Source: Bacillota bacterium
Lineage (GTDB): Bacteria > Bacillota > Clostridia > Oscillospirales > Oscillospiraceae
Assembly: GCA_029268085.1 (NCBI GenBank)
Contig: JAJUHD010000039.1
Coordinates: 1-16,250, forward strand
Length of the DNA stretch: 16,250 bases
Direction: 5' to 3'
Within the stretch, counting starts at the first letter, position 1, and each line of letters begins with the position of its first letter. Below, piece by piece: positions 1 to 7,400 of this stretch. The translations under genes and the position numbers were made by a program. The notes under the pieces were generated by a model, which did not search any database, was not told the origin of the DNA, and saw nothing but the letters and a program-made list of their open reading frames with translations.

Positions 1-578
1 GCCCAATCGGCAGTTGTTGCGTCGTCACCGGCTTTTGCAAGGTTTGAAGCCGTCAGATCAGGCGGAAGAGTATCCGTTCCGGAGAATAGATCGTTGATAG
101 TTATATCAACAGTCAACCTGTTGCCCTGTTCAGCCAGTTCAAACAGCTTGTGCAGGTCGGTTGTGCCGAACATTTTTTTTGAAATGCCGCGAAGTGTCCC
201 GCTGCCTACTCCCGTACCGCCTATATGCGTATGCCTGCCGTTTTTTGAAAGAACAATTGATGTACCAGTACCTATACTTACGACGATAGTTTCGTCAAGG
301 CCGGACAGCCATGAGCCGCCTTCACCTGTTGCCTCAATCTCAGGTACAAACACGACTTTTACGCCAAAGCCATCGAAGCGGCATTTCTCAGCGCCTACGC
401 CCGTAACTGCCGCAGTCTCAATGCTATCGGCTGATATATTATTCTCCTCAAGAAATTCAAGTATCAGTTCCCCTGCGGTCTTCTCGCTTCCGATGATGCA
501 TTTTGACGCCTTTACTAAGTCGCCGTCCAGCAGAACTATCTTTACAGCTGAAGCACCATTATCATATCCCAGTATCAT
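1..578 (-). CDS. coaW: Type II pantothenate kinase (partial, C-terminus cut by window edge)
   Basis: Cytosolic kinase expected to phosphorylate pantothenate with ATP, the first step of coenzyme A synthesis. About 192 codons are visible; the rest lies beyond the left edge. The translation starts MILGYDNGASAVKI, matching the N-terminal phosphate-binding strand of the acetate kinase/Hsp70-like fold. A second glycine-rich ATP motif, SIGTGTSIVL, is at residues 101-110. The segment HIGGTGVGSGTLRG at about 118-131 is the signature I associate with type II PanK (CoaW) of Firmicutes and eukaryotic PanK. Acidic residues in VPEIEATGEG (about 79-88) lie where the catalytic Glu is expected. The ATG overlaps the trmD stop as ATGA, and GGAGGGG lies just upstream inside trmD, so the two are translationally coupled. 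A BadF/BadG-type ATPase is the main alternative, but the GGTGVG motif favours PanK. Confidence 0.85.
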   Translation of the reverse strand, partial: MILGYDNGASAVKIVLLDGDLVKASKCIIGSEKTAGELILEFLEENNISADSIETAAVTGVGAEKCRFDGFGVKVVFVPEIEATGEGGSWLSGLDETIVVSIGTGTSIVLSKNGRHTHIGGTGVGSGTLRGISKKMFGTTDLHKLFELAEQGNRLTVDITINDLFSGTDTLPPDLTASNLAKAGDDATTADW

Positions 579-1414
579 TTCTGCCCCTCCATGTCTCGCT
601 CTTGCTCCCGCGCTTCTTCAGCTTCTATCTCAGCCAAGAGCTTTTTATCCGATTTCTCGGTGAAAACCAGCTTTTCATACATATCGGGTCTACGTTTCTT
701 TGTTCGGATGATCGACTGCTTACGCCGCCATTTGGCAACATTTGCGTGGTGTCCGCTCCGCAGAATATCTGGAACGCTACGGCCTTCCCAAATCTCCGGA
801 CGAGTATACTGGGGATACTCCAACAGCCCGTCCCAGTGGCTTTCTCCTGTAAAGCATTCCTCGTTTGACAGGACGCCCGGAACCATACGGCAGACACAGT
901 CGGCAAGCGCCATCGCTGGTATCTCTCCGCCTGTCAGCACGAAATCTCCGATCGATATCTCTTCGTCGACACATTCCTCGATAAAACGCTCATCGATCCC
1001 CTCATAGTGGCCGCAGACTAAGACAAGATGGTCATAATCTTCCTTGAGCTGGCGTGCCTTGGCTTGATCGAACCTCGTACCCTGAGGAGACAAATAGATA
1101 ACGCGCGTCTTGCGCTCTCCCGCACACTCACGCACAAAGTCGAGGCAGGATTTCAGGGGCTGAGCCATCATCACGCAGCCCCAGCCGCCGCCATAGGGGT
1201 AGTCATCAACCTGTCCCTGTTTATTCTCCGTAAAATCTCTTATCTGGATACAATTTATTTCAATTATATCCTTTGCCGCCGCCCTTCCCAGAATACTCTC
1301 TCCCAGTACCGCTCTCATCGAATCAGGGAACAGCGTCATTATATCAATGCGCATCAGAGGCCTTTTGATCTCCTCTTTGCTTTCATTATTTTCTAAATCA
1401 AAGTTTTCTTTCAT
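575..1414 (-). CDS. trmD: tRNA (guanine-N1-)-methyltransferase TrmD
   Basis: SAM-dependent SPOUT enzyme making m1G37 next to the anticodon of tRNAs, which prevents +1 frameshifting. Of 279 residues, the family core begins at MRIDIMTLFPDSM (residue 21). The trefoil-knot SAM site is visible as PYGGGWGCVMM (73-83), LVCGHYEGIDERFIE (132-146) and ISIGDFVLTGGEIPAM (153-168). The tRNA-binding and catalytic segment is SHWDGLLEYPQYTRP (192-206), with D195 at the position of the family's catalytic Asp, then VPDILRSGHHANVAKWRR (214-231). The start at 1414 is chosen because AGGAG lies 5 nt before it; the internal ATG at 1354 has its nearest AGGAG about 15 nt away. The result is a roughly 20-residue charged N-terminal extension beyond the usual start. 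The C-terminal tail is Glu-rich. It lies 27 bp downstream of rimM and overlaps coaW by 4 bp. Confidence 0.97.
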   Translation of the reverse strand: MKENFDLENNESKEEIKRPLMRIDIMTLFPDSMRAVLGESILGRAAAKDIIEINCIQIRDFTENKQGQVDDYPYGGGWGCVMMAQPLKSCLDFVRECAGERKTRVIYLSPQGTRFDQAKARQLKEDYDHLVLVCGHYEGIDERFIEECVDEEISIGDFVLTGGEIPAMALADCVCRMVPGVLSNEECFTGESHWDGLLEYPQYTRPEIWEGRSVPDILRSGHHANVAKWRRKQSIIRTKKRRPDMYEKLVFTEKSDKKLLAEIEAEEAREQERDMEGQK

Positions 1415-1441
1415 ACAAACTCCTGTTCAGCGCAAGAGCGT

Positions 1442-1924
1442 TTACATGCCGTCAATCAGCCGGACTGTAATGACGCCTGCGTCCACATCGGTTTTTATGA
1501 TAAACTGCGGTACGGCGGGGATCAGGATCTCTCTTTCACCCGTGACCACATATACATTTGAAGCGGGCAGCTCAAGGACATCGGTAAGCCGGCCGAGCTC
1601 ATTGCCGCTCTCGTCTCGGACCGACGCTCCGATGATGTCCTGAATAAAGAATGAGCCTTTCGGCAGCCTTGCGTCGTCCCTGTCGATCGATACGATCTTG
1701 TTCTTTAAAACCATCGCGGTATTAATGTCGGTAACTTCTTTAAACTGAGCTATTAGGAAGTCCTTATGAACTCTTGCGGAGACAAGCTCAAAGGGTCTTT
1801 CGTCAATATACAGGCGTTTGAAGCTCTTTAAAAATTCGGCGCTGTCCGCCCACGGCTGGATCTTAACCTCGCCCTTTACGCCGTGTGTGTTTACGATAAG
1901 TCCCGCTTCAAGATATTTTTTCAT
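1442..1924 (-). CDS. rimM: 16S rRNA processing / 30S maturation factor RimM
   Basis: Ribosome assembly factor that binds S19 and helps mature the head of the 30S subunit. At 160 residues it is of typical length. The N-terminal beta-barrel begins MKKYLEAGLIVNTHGVKGEVK, matching the family's G-x-(I/V)-x-x-(T/A)-H-G-x-x-G-E-V pattern. The C-terminal PRC-barrel starts near FFIQDIIGASVRDESGNELG (92-111) and ends with ILIPAVPQFIIKTDVDAGVI (133-152), the usual RimM closing motif. GGAG lies 8 nt before the ATG. It follows khpA after a 93-bp gap containing a strong hairpin, and precedes trmD by 27 bp, the usual rimM-trmD pairing. No clear promoter with both boxes was found in the gap; a TATGAT-like -10 on the minus strand lacks a good -35. 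Confidence 0.96.
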   Translation of the reverse strand: MKKYLEAGLIVNTHGVKGEVKIQPWADSAEFLKSFKRLYIDERPFELVSARVHKDFLIAQFKEVTDINTAMVLKNKIVSIDRDDARLPKGSFFIQDIIGASVRDESGNELGRLTDVLELPASNVYVVTGEREILIPAVPQFIIKTDVDAGVITVRLIDGM

Positions 1925-1980
1925 GTATCATTCTCCGTTTAAGATATCATACTGCAATCTGAAAACTTAAAGGAAAACGC

Positions 1981-2012
1981 GCTAAGGGGGACTTGATTTG
2001 GTCCCCCTTAGC
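1981..2012 (-). terminator. Mid-operon hairpin, probable intrinsic (partial) terminator after khpA
   Basis: A perfect 12-bp inverted repeat, GCTAAGGGGGAC / GTCCCCCTTAGC, encloses an 8-nt loop (1993-2000). It begins 6 nt past the khpA stop. Read on the minus strand, the stem is followed by GCGTTTTCCTTT, a broken U-tract. The plus-strand 3' flank has no U-tract, so the orientation is minus. It sits between khpA and rimM, so it may lower expression of rimM-trmD-coaW relative to rpsP-khpA, or act as an RNA-stability or processing hairpin. The hairpin is seen directly; its terminating strength is inferred. Confidence 0.6.
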
Positions 2013-2017
2013 ACATA

Positions 2018-2248
2018 TCAGTCCATGATTTCCACGGACACGTTTTTCCCCTGTCTTTGAGCAACGGCACGCATGAGTATACGGATCTCCTTAACGATCC
2101 GCCCCTGACGGCCGATGATTTTCCCCATGTCGCCGTCCGCGACGCGGACCTCAAATACAGTTTCCGCATCGGTATCCCTCTCGGTCACTGTGACCTCGTC
2201 GGGATTATCGACAAGGTTCCTTGCGATGTAGGTTAAGAGTTCTTTCAT
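2018..2248 (-). CDS. khpA: KH-domain RNA-binding protein KhpA (YlqC family)
   Basis: Small single-KH-domain RNA-binding protein, 76 residues, typical of the family. In streptococci and bacilli KhpA pairs with KhpB/Jag and affects cell elongation and division through RNA binding. The opening MKELLTYIARNLVDNPDEV is characteristic. The KH signature GKIIGRQGRIVKEIRILMRA has the RNA-contacting GxxG loop as GRQG, and the protein ends VSVEIMD. AAGGAG lies 11 nt before the ATG. It is placed between rpsP (15-bp gap) and rimM, exactly as in most Firmicutes. The function is known from homologues, not demonstrated here. Confidence 0.95.
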   Translation of the reverse strand: MKELLTYIARNLVDNPDEVTVTERDTDAETVFEVRVADGDMGKIIGRQGRIVKEIRILMRAVAQRQGKNVSVEIMD

Positions 2249-2263
2249 GCTTGCGTAATCTCC

Positions 2264-2503
2264 TTAAAGCACTTCCGCCTTTTTCAGCAGAGCCCTAACG
2301 GTTTCTGTGGGCTGAGCGCCGTTAGCGATCCAATACTTTGCACGTTCGCCGTCTACCTTGATACCCGAAGGAGCAGTAAGGGGATCATAGGTGCCGATCT
2401 CCTCAATAAACTTTCCGTCGCGGGGAGAATGAGAATCTGCAACGATGATTCTGTAGTAGGGATTTTTCTTTGCACCCATTCTGCGGAGTCTGATCTTGAC
2501 CAT
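2264..2503 (-). CDS. rpsP: 30S ribosomal protein S16
   Basis: Structural protein of the small ribosomal subunit, contacting 16S rRNA and needed for 30S assembly. The 79-residue sequence begins MVKIRLRRMGAKKNPYYRI, the S16 signature, followed by VADSHSPRDGKFIEEIGTYDP (about 21-41), also diagnostic. The C-terminus, YWIANGAQPTETVRALLKKA, is typical and full length. A near-perfect Shine-Dalgarno GGAGGTG lies 7 nt before the ATG, in line with high expression. It lies 63 bp downstream of ffh and 15 bp upstream of khpA in the same operon. Confidence 0.98.
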   Translation of the reverse strand: MVKIRLRRMGAKKNPYYRIIVADSHSPRDGKFIEEIGTYDPLTAPSGIKVDGERAKYWIANGAQPTETVRALLKKAEVL

Positions 2504-2541
2504 TTATATTCACCTCCAAATTCTTTATCTTTATGTGCAAA

Positions 2542-2556
2542 CGCCCTGAAAGGGCG
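2542..2556 (-). other. Short GC hairpin in the ffh-rpsP gap
   Basis: CGCCCT and AGGGCG form a 6-bp stem with a 3-nt loop in the 63-bp gap between ffh and rpsP. On the minus strand it is followed by only TTTGC, so it is a poor intrinsic terminator. It could be a pause, attenuation or RNA-processing site separating ffh from the ribosomal protein part of the operon, or have no function. Confidence 0.3.
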
Positions 2557-2566
2557 GCGCAGCTAA

Positions 2567-3919
2567 TTAAAACTTAAACGGCAGTCCTCTGCCCGGTATT
2601 CCCATGCCCATATGCTTGCCCTTTTTGCCGCCGGCCGAAAACTGTTTTGTTACAGTTTTCATCATTTCAAGCTGCTTTATAAGCCGGTTTACATCTACAA
2701 CTGTCGTCCCGCTGCCAGCGGCGATGCGCTTTTTCCTGCTGCCGTTGAGAAGCTGCGGGTTCTCGCGCTCTTTCGGCGTCATAGATTTTATTATGGCTTC
2801 CGTACGCGAGAATTCCTTTTCGTCGAGCTTTGCACCCTTGAGCGCCTTCGCGTCCATGCCGGGAAGCATCGCGGCGATGTCCTTGAGATTTCCCATAGAT
2901 TTGAGCTGCTGGAGCTGCTCAAGATAATCGGTAAACGTAAACTGGTTCTTCTTGAGGCGCTCGGCCATCTGCATGGCTTTTTTTTCGTCGAAGCTCTGCT
3001 CCGCCTTTTCGATAAGCGTCAGAACATCGCCCATGCCGAGGATTCGGGAGGCCATGCGGTCAGGATGGAAGGGCTCGATATTGTCGAGCTTTTCGCCAAC
3101 GCCGACATATTTGATGGGTTTGCCCGTCACCGCGCGAACCGAAAGCGCCGCGCCTCCTCTTGCGTCGCCGTCGAGCTTTGTGAGCATTATTCCCGTAATG
3201 CCCAGCGCCTCGTCAAAGGCCGAGGCAGCGTTTACTGCGTCCTGTCCGGTCATCGCATCGACTACCAGAAGAATTTCGAAGGGACTCACCGCCTCGCGTA
3301 TTTTTTTGAGTTCGTCCATCAGTGCCTCGTCGATGTGCAGACGGCCTGCGGTATCAAGGAAAACGAGGTCGTTGCCGTGGCGCTTCGCATGCTCGATACC
3401 GGCCTTTGCAATCGCTACGGGGTCGCCCTGTCCCATCTGGAACACCGGGATCTCAAGCTGCGCTCCGACTGTTTCGAGCTGCTTTATTGCAGCGGGACGG
3501 TATACGTCGCACGCGACGAGAAGCGGACGCTTTCCGCTCTTTTTCATAAGCCCCGCAAGCTTTGCTCCATTCGTGGTCTTGCCCGCGCCCTGAAGCCCGA
3601 CGAGCATCACGACGCTCGGCGACTGGGACGAGATATTCAGTTTTACATTTTCGCTGCCCATCAGCTCGGTCAGCTCTTCGTTGACGATCTTAATGACCAT
3701 CTGCGCGGGAGTCAGGCTCTCGAGAACGTCCCTGCCCTCTGCTCTTTCGCTGACCTTCTTTACGAAGTCCTTGACAACCTTATAGCTGACGTCGGCTTCA
3801 AGAAGAGCAAGCCGCACTTCGCGCATGGCTTCCTTGACATCCGCCTCGGTAAGGCGTCCTTTGCCGCGAAGCTTCTTAAAGGCGGCTGTTAATTTTTCGG
3901 AAAGGCTTTCAAATGCCAT
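2567..3919 (-). CDS. ffh: Signal recognition particle GTPase Ffh (SRP54)
   Basis: Protein subunit of the signal recognition particle. It binds signal sequences of nascent membrane and secreted proteins together with 4.5S/6S RNA and delivers ribosomes to FtsY. The 450 residues match the family. N-domain helices occupy about 1-90. The G domain shows the P-loop GLQGAGKT (108-115), DVYRPAA (138-144), DTAGR (189-193) and TKLDGDARGG (247-256). The linker GMGDVLTLIEKA is at 295-306. The Met-rich M domain carries the SRP-RNA-binding SRKKRIAAGSG (394-404) and ends in a Gly/Lys/Met-rich tail. AAGGAG lies 5 nt before the ATG. It follows ylxM by 39 bp, the standard pairing. No SRP RNA gene was recognised in this window. 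Confidence 0.98.
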   Translation of the reverse strand: MAFESLSEKLTAAFKKLRGKGRLTEADVKEAMREVRLALLEADVSYKVVKDFVKKVSERAEGRDVLESLTPAQMVIKIVNEELTELMGSENVKLNISSQSPSVVMLVGLQGAGKTTNGAKLAGLMKKSGKRPLLVACDVYRPAAIKQLETVGAQLEIPVFQMGQGDPVAIAKAGIEHAKRHGNDLVFLDTAGRLHIDEALMDELKKIREAVSPFEILLVVDAMTGQDAVNAASAFDEALGITGIMLTKLDGDARGGAALSVRAVTGKPIKYVGVGEKLDNIEPFHPDRMASRILGMGDVLTLIEKAEQSFDEKKAMQMAERLKKNQFTFTDYLEQLQQLKSMGNLKDIAAMLPGMDAKALKGAKLDEKEFSRTEAIIKSMTPKERENPQLLNGSRKKRIAAGSGTTVVDVNRLIKQLEMMKTVTKQFSAGGKKGKHMGMGIPGRGLPFKF

Positions 3920-3947
3920 AACTGCTCCTTGTTAAAAAAACACGATC

Positions 3948-3973
3948 AGTCTCTTATACTAGTCTCTTATACT
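3948..3973. repeat. Perfect 13-bp tandem duplication across the ylxM stop codon
   Basis: AGTCTCTTATACT occurs twice back to back (3948-3960 and 3961-3973). On the minus strand the first copy read encodes the last residues S-I-R-D of YlxM, and the junction of the copies makes the TAG stop. If one copy is removed, the frame still reads S-I-R-D and then meets TGA, so the duplication leaves the protein unchanged and only lengthens the ylxM-ffh spacer. It looks like a recent slippage or tandem duplication event. Confidence 0.9.
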
Positions 3974-4309
3974 ATCAAGCTCCGTCAGGAGCTTCTCCGC
4001 GAGTCCGCGGGCTTTTCCGTCAGTAAATTGGATAAGCTCTTTAAGCTCGGTCTCCATTCTGTCCAGCACGATCTTCTGCTCAGAAAACTTTTTAACAAAC
4101 TCGATCTTTTCTTCCGTTTCAGTAAGTGTCGCTTCTGCGCGGATAATGAGGTCGCGCACGCCCTGACGGGAAATGTCCATTATCTCTGCGATCTCCGCAA
4201 GCGAGAGGTCCTCGTTGTAATGCATGCTGAAACAGCTGCGCTGCTTAGGTGTGAGCAAATCGCCGTAAAAATCGAGGAGCATGGTCATCATAAGAGTTTT
4301 GTCGCCCAT
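3959..4309 (-). CDS. ylxM: YlxM-family DNA-binding protein (UPF0122), SRP-associated
   Basis: Small helix-turn-helix protein encoded directly before ffh in many Firmicutes. Streptococcal work links YlxM to the SRP pathway, where it modulates Ffh GTPase/SRP activity, although the fold resembles a sigma-70 region 4 HTH. The chosen start, MGDKTLMMTMLLDFYGDLLT, gives 116 residues, the usual size. GGGAGG (4320-4325) lies 10 nt upstream. An in-frame ATG at 4363 would add 18 residues but lies at the -10 box, upstream of the expected transcription start, so it is rejected. LTPKQRSCFSMHYNEDLSLAEIA (19-41) and ISRQGVRDLIIRAEATL (46-62) form the HTH; the C-terminal half is a charged helical segment. The stop codon lies within a 13-bp tandem duplication. 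Confidence 0.95.
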   Translation of the reverse strand: MGDKTLMMTMLLDFYGDLLTPKQRSCFSMHYNEDLSLAEIAEIMDISRQGVRDLIIRAEATLTETEEKIEFVKKFSEQKIVLDRMETELKELIQFTDGKARGLAEKLLTELDSIRD

Positions 4310-4363
4310 AGTCTGACTGCCTCCCGTGTAAAAACTTCTGGAAGAAAGCATTCGATATCGCAT

Positions 4364-4392
4364 ATATTACACCAAAGCTCTATTGTTGTCAA
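4364..4392 (-). promoter_or_regulatory. Sigma-A promoter of the ylxM-ffh-rpsP-khpA-rimM-trmD-coaW operon
   Basis: On the minus strand a consensus -35 TTGACA (4387-4392) is separated by exactly 17 bp from a -10 TAATAT (4364-4369), which matches TATAAT at four of six positions. Transcription should start near 4357, leaving a leader of about 48 nt before the ylxM ATG at 4309. This supports the shorter ylxM start. Confidence 0.85.
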
Positions 4393-4473
4393 GTATTATT
4401 ACTTTACACCCTAAGAATATTTTCAACGTATCGTGGAAAACTTTTGCTTATGAAGCACGAAAACGTAGGAAAA

Positions 4474-4478
4474 GAGGT
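4474..4478 (+). promoter_or_regulatory. Ribosome binding site choosing the glucan synthase start
   Basis: GAGGT lies 7 nt before the ATG at 4486 (MTYDGTMPQ). In-frame alternatives are a TTG at 4444 and an ATG at 4450; the latter has only a weak GGAAAA about 9 nt upstream. The 4486 start is preferred, which shortens the longest open frame by 14 codons. Confidence 0.6.
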
Positions 4479-4485
4479 CGATCAG

Positions 4486-7400
4486 ATGACTTACGACGGC
4501 ACAATGCCGCAAATTGACGACGCGGGTCTTCCCCAATACGGAGAAAACATCGCCAGAACTTTAAGCATCACGGGCTTTGTCCGCGGAGCCTCCGTTTCAA
4601 ATACTCTTTATAAGAACATCCGCTTCCTACGCGAGCGCCATAATGCTCTGGAGGTCAAATATCCTTGCGGAGAGGCGGTTCCTCCGTATATTGAATGGCT
4701 TCTTGACAATTTTTATCTCGCCCAGCGAGAAGGTCTGCAGGCTGCGCTTGATCTCAAAGGCTGCGGAAGAATCCCCTCAGCTCGCAAAATTGCCGCTGTT
4801 TTCACTCTCTGTGTAGCGCTTATACGTTCTGGTGACGGTAAGGTCACGCCCGAGCGCACAGAGCTGTTTCTTCAGGGCTGCCAGCAGGTCTATGTTCTGT
4901 CAAGGCGTGAGCTTACGCATTTCATCCCCTGCCTCAAGGCTGCCGCTGTTTCGGAGCTTGCCGAACTTTATAGCTCGGATATCGATGCTGATCTTGCCTC
5001 TCGCGCAGCTGAAAAGCTATTTTCGACTCTGCGCGCCCTTTCGACGCTCGATTTCTCCGATATTCTCGAAAGAGTCGACAAAACCGAGCAGATTTTAAAA
5101 CAGGATCCTGCCGGCATCTATCCCGATATGGCCGAAAAAACACGCACTTACTATAAAAGACGCATCGAGGAGCTTTCGCGGACCTATAGGGTGAGCGAGC
5201 ATCGAATCGCGCAGCATGTGCTGGGGCTCGCACAGAACGCCGAGGGCAGTTCCCGTCATGTAGGCTACTGGCTTTTCACGCGCCCAATGGGCGAAAGCAA
5301 GCAGTCCCGTACCGGAGCGCTGTACATTGCAGCAAACATTTTGATAACTCTGCTTCTCGCGCTGGCCGCCGTCTTTACCTGGAGTAATGTTCTTATCGGA
5401 ATACTGCTTATCATACCCCTTTCGGAGCTTGTTAAGACTGCCTTGGACTACATTATCCTTTCATTTACTCCTCCGGCGCATGTACCGCGCATGGAGCTCG
5501 AAAACGGCATACCTCCGGCAGGGCGTACCGTCTGTGTCATCTCGGCGCTTCTCGCAAGCGAAAAGAGCGGCGCAGTGCTCAGCAGAAGGCTTGAGGAATT
5601 TCGACTTGCCAATCGGGACTGCGGAGAGAATCTGCTCTTCGGTATACTTGCCGACCTGCCGGATTCGAAGGACAAAACCCGACCCGAGGACGAGAAATAC
5701 ATTGCCGCCGCCAAAGATGCGGTCGATCAGCTTAATGAAAAGTACGGCGGAGGCTTTTTCTTTTTCATCCGTGAAAGGGCTTTCAACAAGGCAGACAACT
5801 GTTATTCTGCATGGGAACGCAAGCGCGGCGCAATCACCGAGCTCGCGAAGCTGCTCTGCGGTAACGACAGCTCCCTGCTTTGTGTTTCGGGCAATCACCT
5901 CTCACTACGTGGTGTGAGCTATATCCTGACGCTCGATGAGGACACACGCCTAACACCCGGCACGGCAAAGGAGCTCATCGGCGCTATGCTCCATCCTCTC
6001 AACGCGCCCGTCATCGACGAAGCCGCGAAAACAGTCTCTTCGGGGCACGCCGTAATCCATCCGCGTATCTCAGTGGAGCTCTCATCATGTAATAAAAGCC
6101 GTTTTTCAAGAATCTTTGCCGGTCACGGCGGTACCGATCCTTACGGCAGCGACAGCTCCGAGCTGTATATGGACGTGTTCGAAAGCGGCGGCTTTGCAGG
6201 AAAGGGCATTATCGATGCCCGGGTCTTTACGGAGTGCATGCGCGGCAAGATACCAGAAAACCATGTGCTCTCCCACGACGCTCTCGAGGGTGCTTTTCTC
6301 CGCGGCGGCTACATGGGCGACGCCGAGCTTACCGATAAATTCCCTTCGGATATTCTTTCCTACTACCGAAGGCTTCACCGCTGGACACGCGGCGACTGGC
6401 AAAACCTTCCTTGGCTCTTTCGCAGGGGAAGATCTCTTTCAGATATCGACCGCTTCAGGCTTTTTGACAGTGCCCGCAGGAGTCTTGTTGCGCCGTTTAT
6501 CTTTATAACATTTGCGCTGGCGTTTTTTTTACCCGCGCGAGGGCTTACTGCAGCCGCGCTAATCGCGCTTTTCTGCTACGCGCTCAGACTTATAATGAGC
6601 GCCGTCAGGGATCTCTTCCGCGATGAAAGAGAGGTTAAGATACGCTGTCACAGCGCTGTCATCCACGGTGTCCGCGAAGCGTTTCTCCAAACAGGGCTCA
6701 AGCTCATTTTTCTTCCGTATGAAGCGTACATCTGCTTTACAGCCGCGGTCACGGCTCTCTGGCGGATGCTTGTCAGCCACTCGGGACTTCTGAATTGGAC
6801 TCCTGCTTCGGCGTTCGAGGGCAAAGCGCAGGGAGCACAGAAATATTTCCGCAGCATGTGGTTCTCACTGCTCGCAGGATTCGTTATAGCTATTTTTGCC
6901 CCCTCCATAATCGGAAAGGCATGCGGTATCGTCTGGTTTTTTTCGCCGTACCTCGCCTTTTCCCTTTCGAAAACGATCGTCCGTCAGATACCCCTTTCAG
7001 AGGACGATAAAGGCTACCTTCTTAACTGTGCAAAGAGGATTTGGTCATTTTTCGAGGATTTCTGCACCCCGGGCGATCATTTCCTGCCGCCCGACAACTG
7101 GCAGGAGCGCCCGCCTCTCGGCGTAGCGCACAGAACCTCTCCAACAAATATCGGGCTCTGCCTTTTAAGCTGCGTTTCGGCAATTGATCTCGGAATTGCA
7201 AGGCCGCAGGCCGCGCTCGGGATAATCCAGAACATTCTCGCGACGCTCAGACGAATGCCTAAATGGAACGGGCATCTCTATAACTGGTACGACACGAGGA
7301 CGCTCCGCCCTCTCCACCCTGCCTATGTCTCAACGGTAGACAGCGGAAATCTCGCAGCGTGCCTTATCATTCTTCGCGAGGCGCTTCTGGAATACGAAAT

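Larger units (their letters stand above)
4310..4485. other. Divergent intergenic region between ylxM and the glucan synthase gene
   Basis: AT-rich 175-bp gap between oppositely oriented genes. It holds the strong minus-strand promoter. On the plus strand I see no convincing -35/-10 pair for the glucan synthase gene: TTTACA at 4403-4408 has no good -10 at 16-18 bp spacing. That gene may use a weak, activator-dependent or alternative-sigma promoter. No conserved riboswitch was recognised. Confidence 0.5.

Noticed and set aside
94..663. 189-codon plus-strand open frame
   Set aside because: It is opposite coaW and the end of trmD, both of which have clear family motifs; the plus-strand protein is low-complexity Ser/Pro-rich with no motif.
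2612..3892. 426-codon open frame on the plus strand antisense to ffh
   Set aside because: It is a shadow of ffh: the sense strand gives a perfect SRP54 protein, and the antisense frame has no recognisable domain or good ribosome binding site.
4310..4363. Longer ylxM start at 4363
   Set aside because: That ATG overlaps the -10 region and lies before the expected transcription start; the ATG at 4309 has GGGAGG and the family's usual N-terminus.
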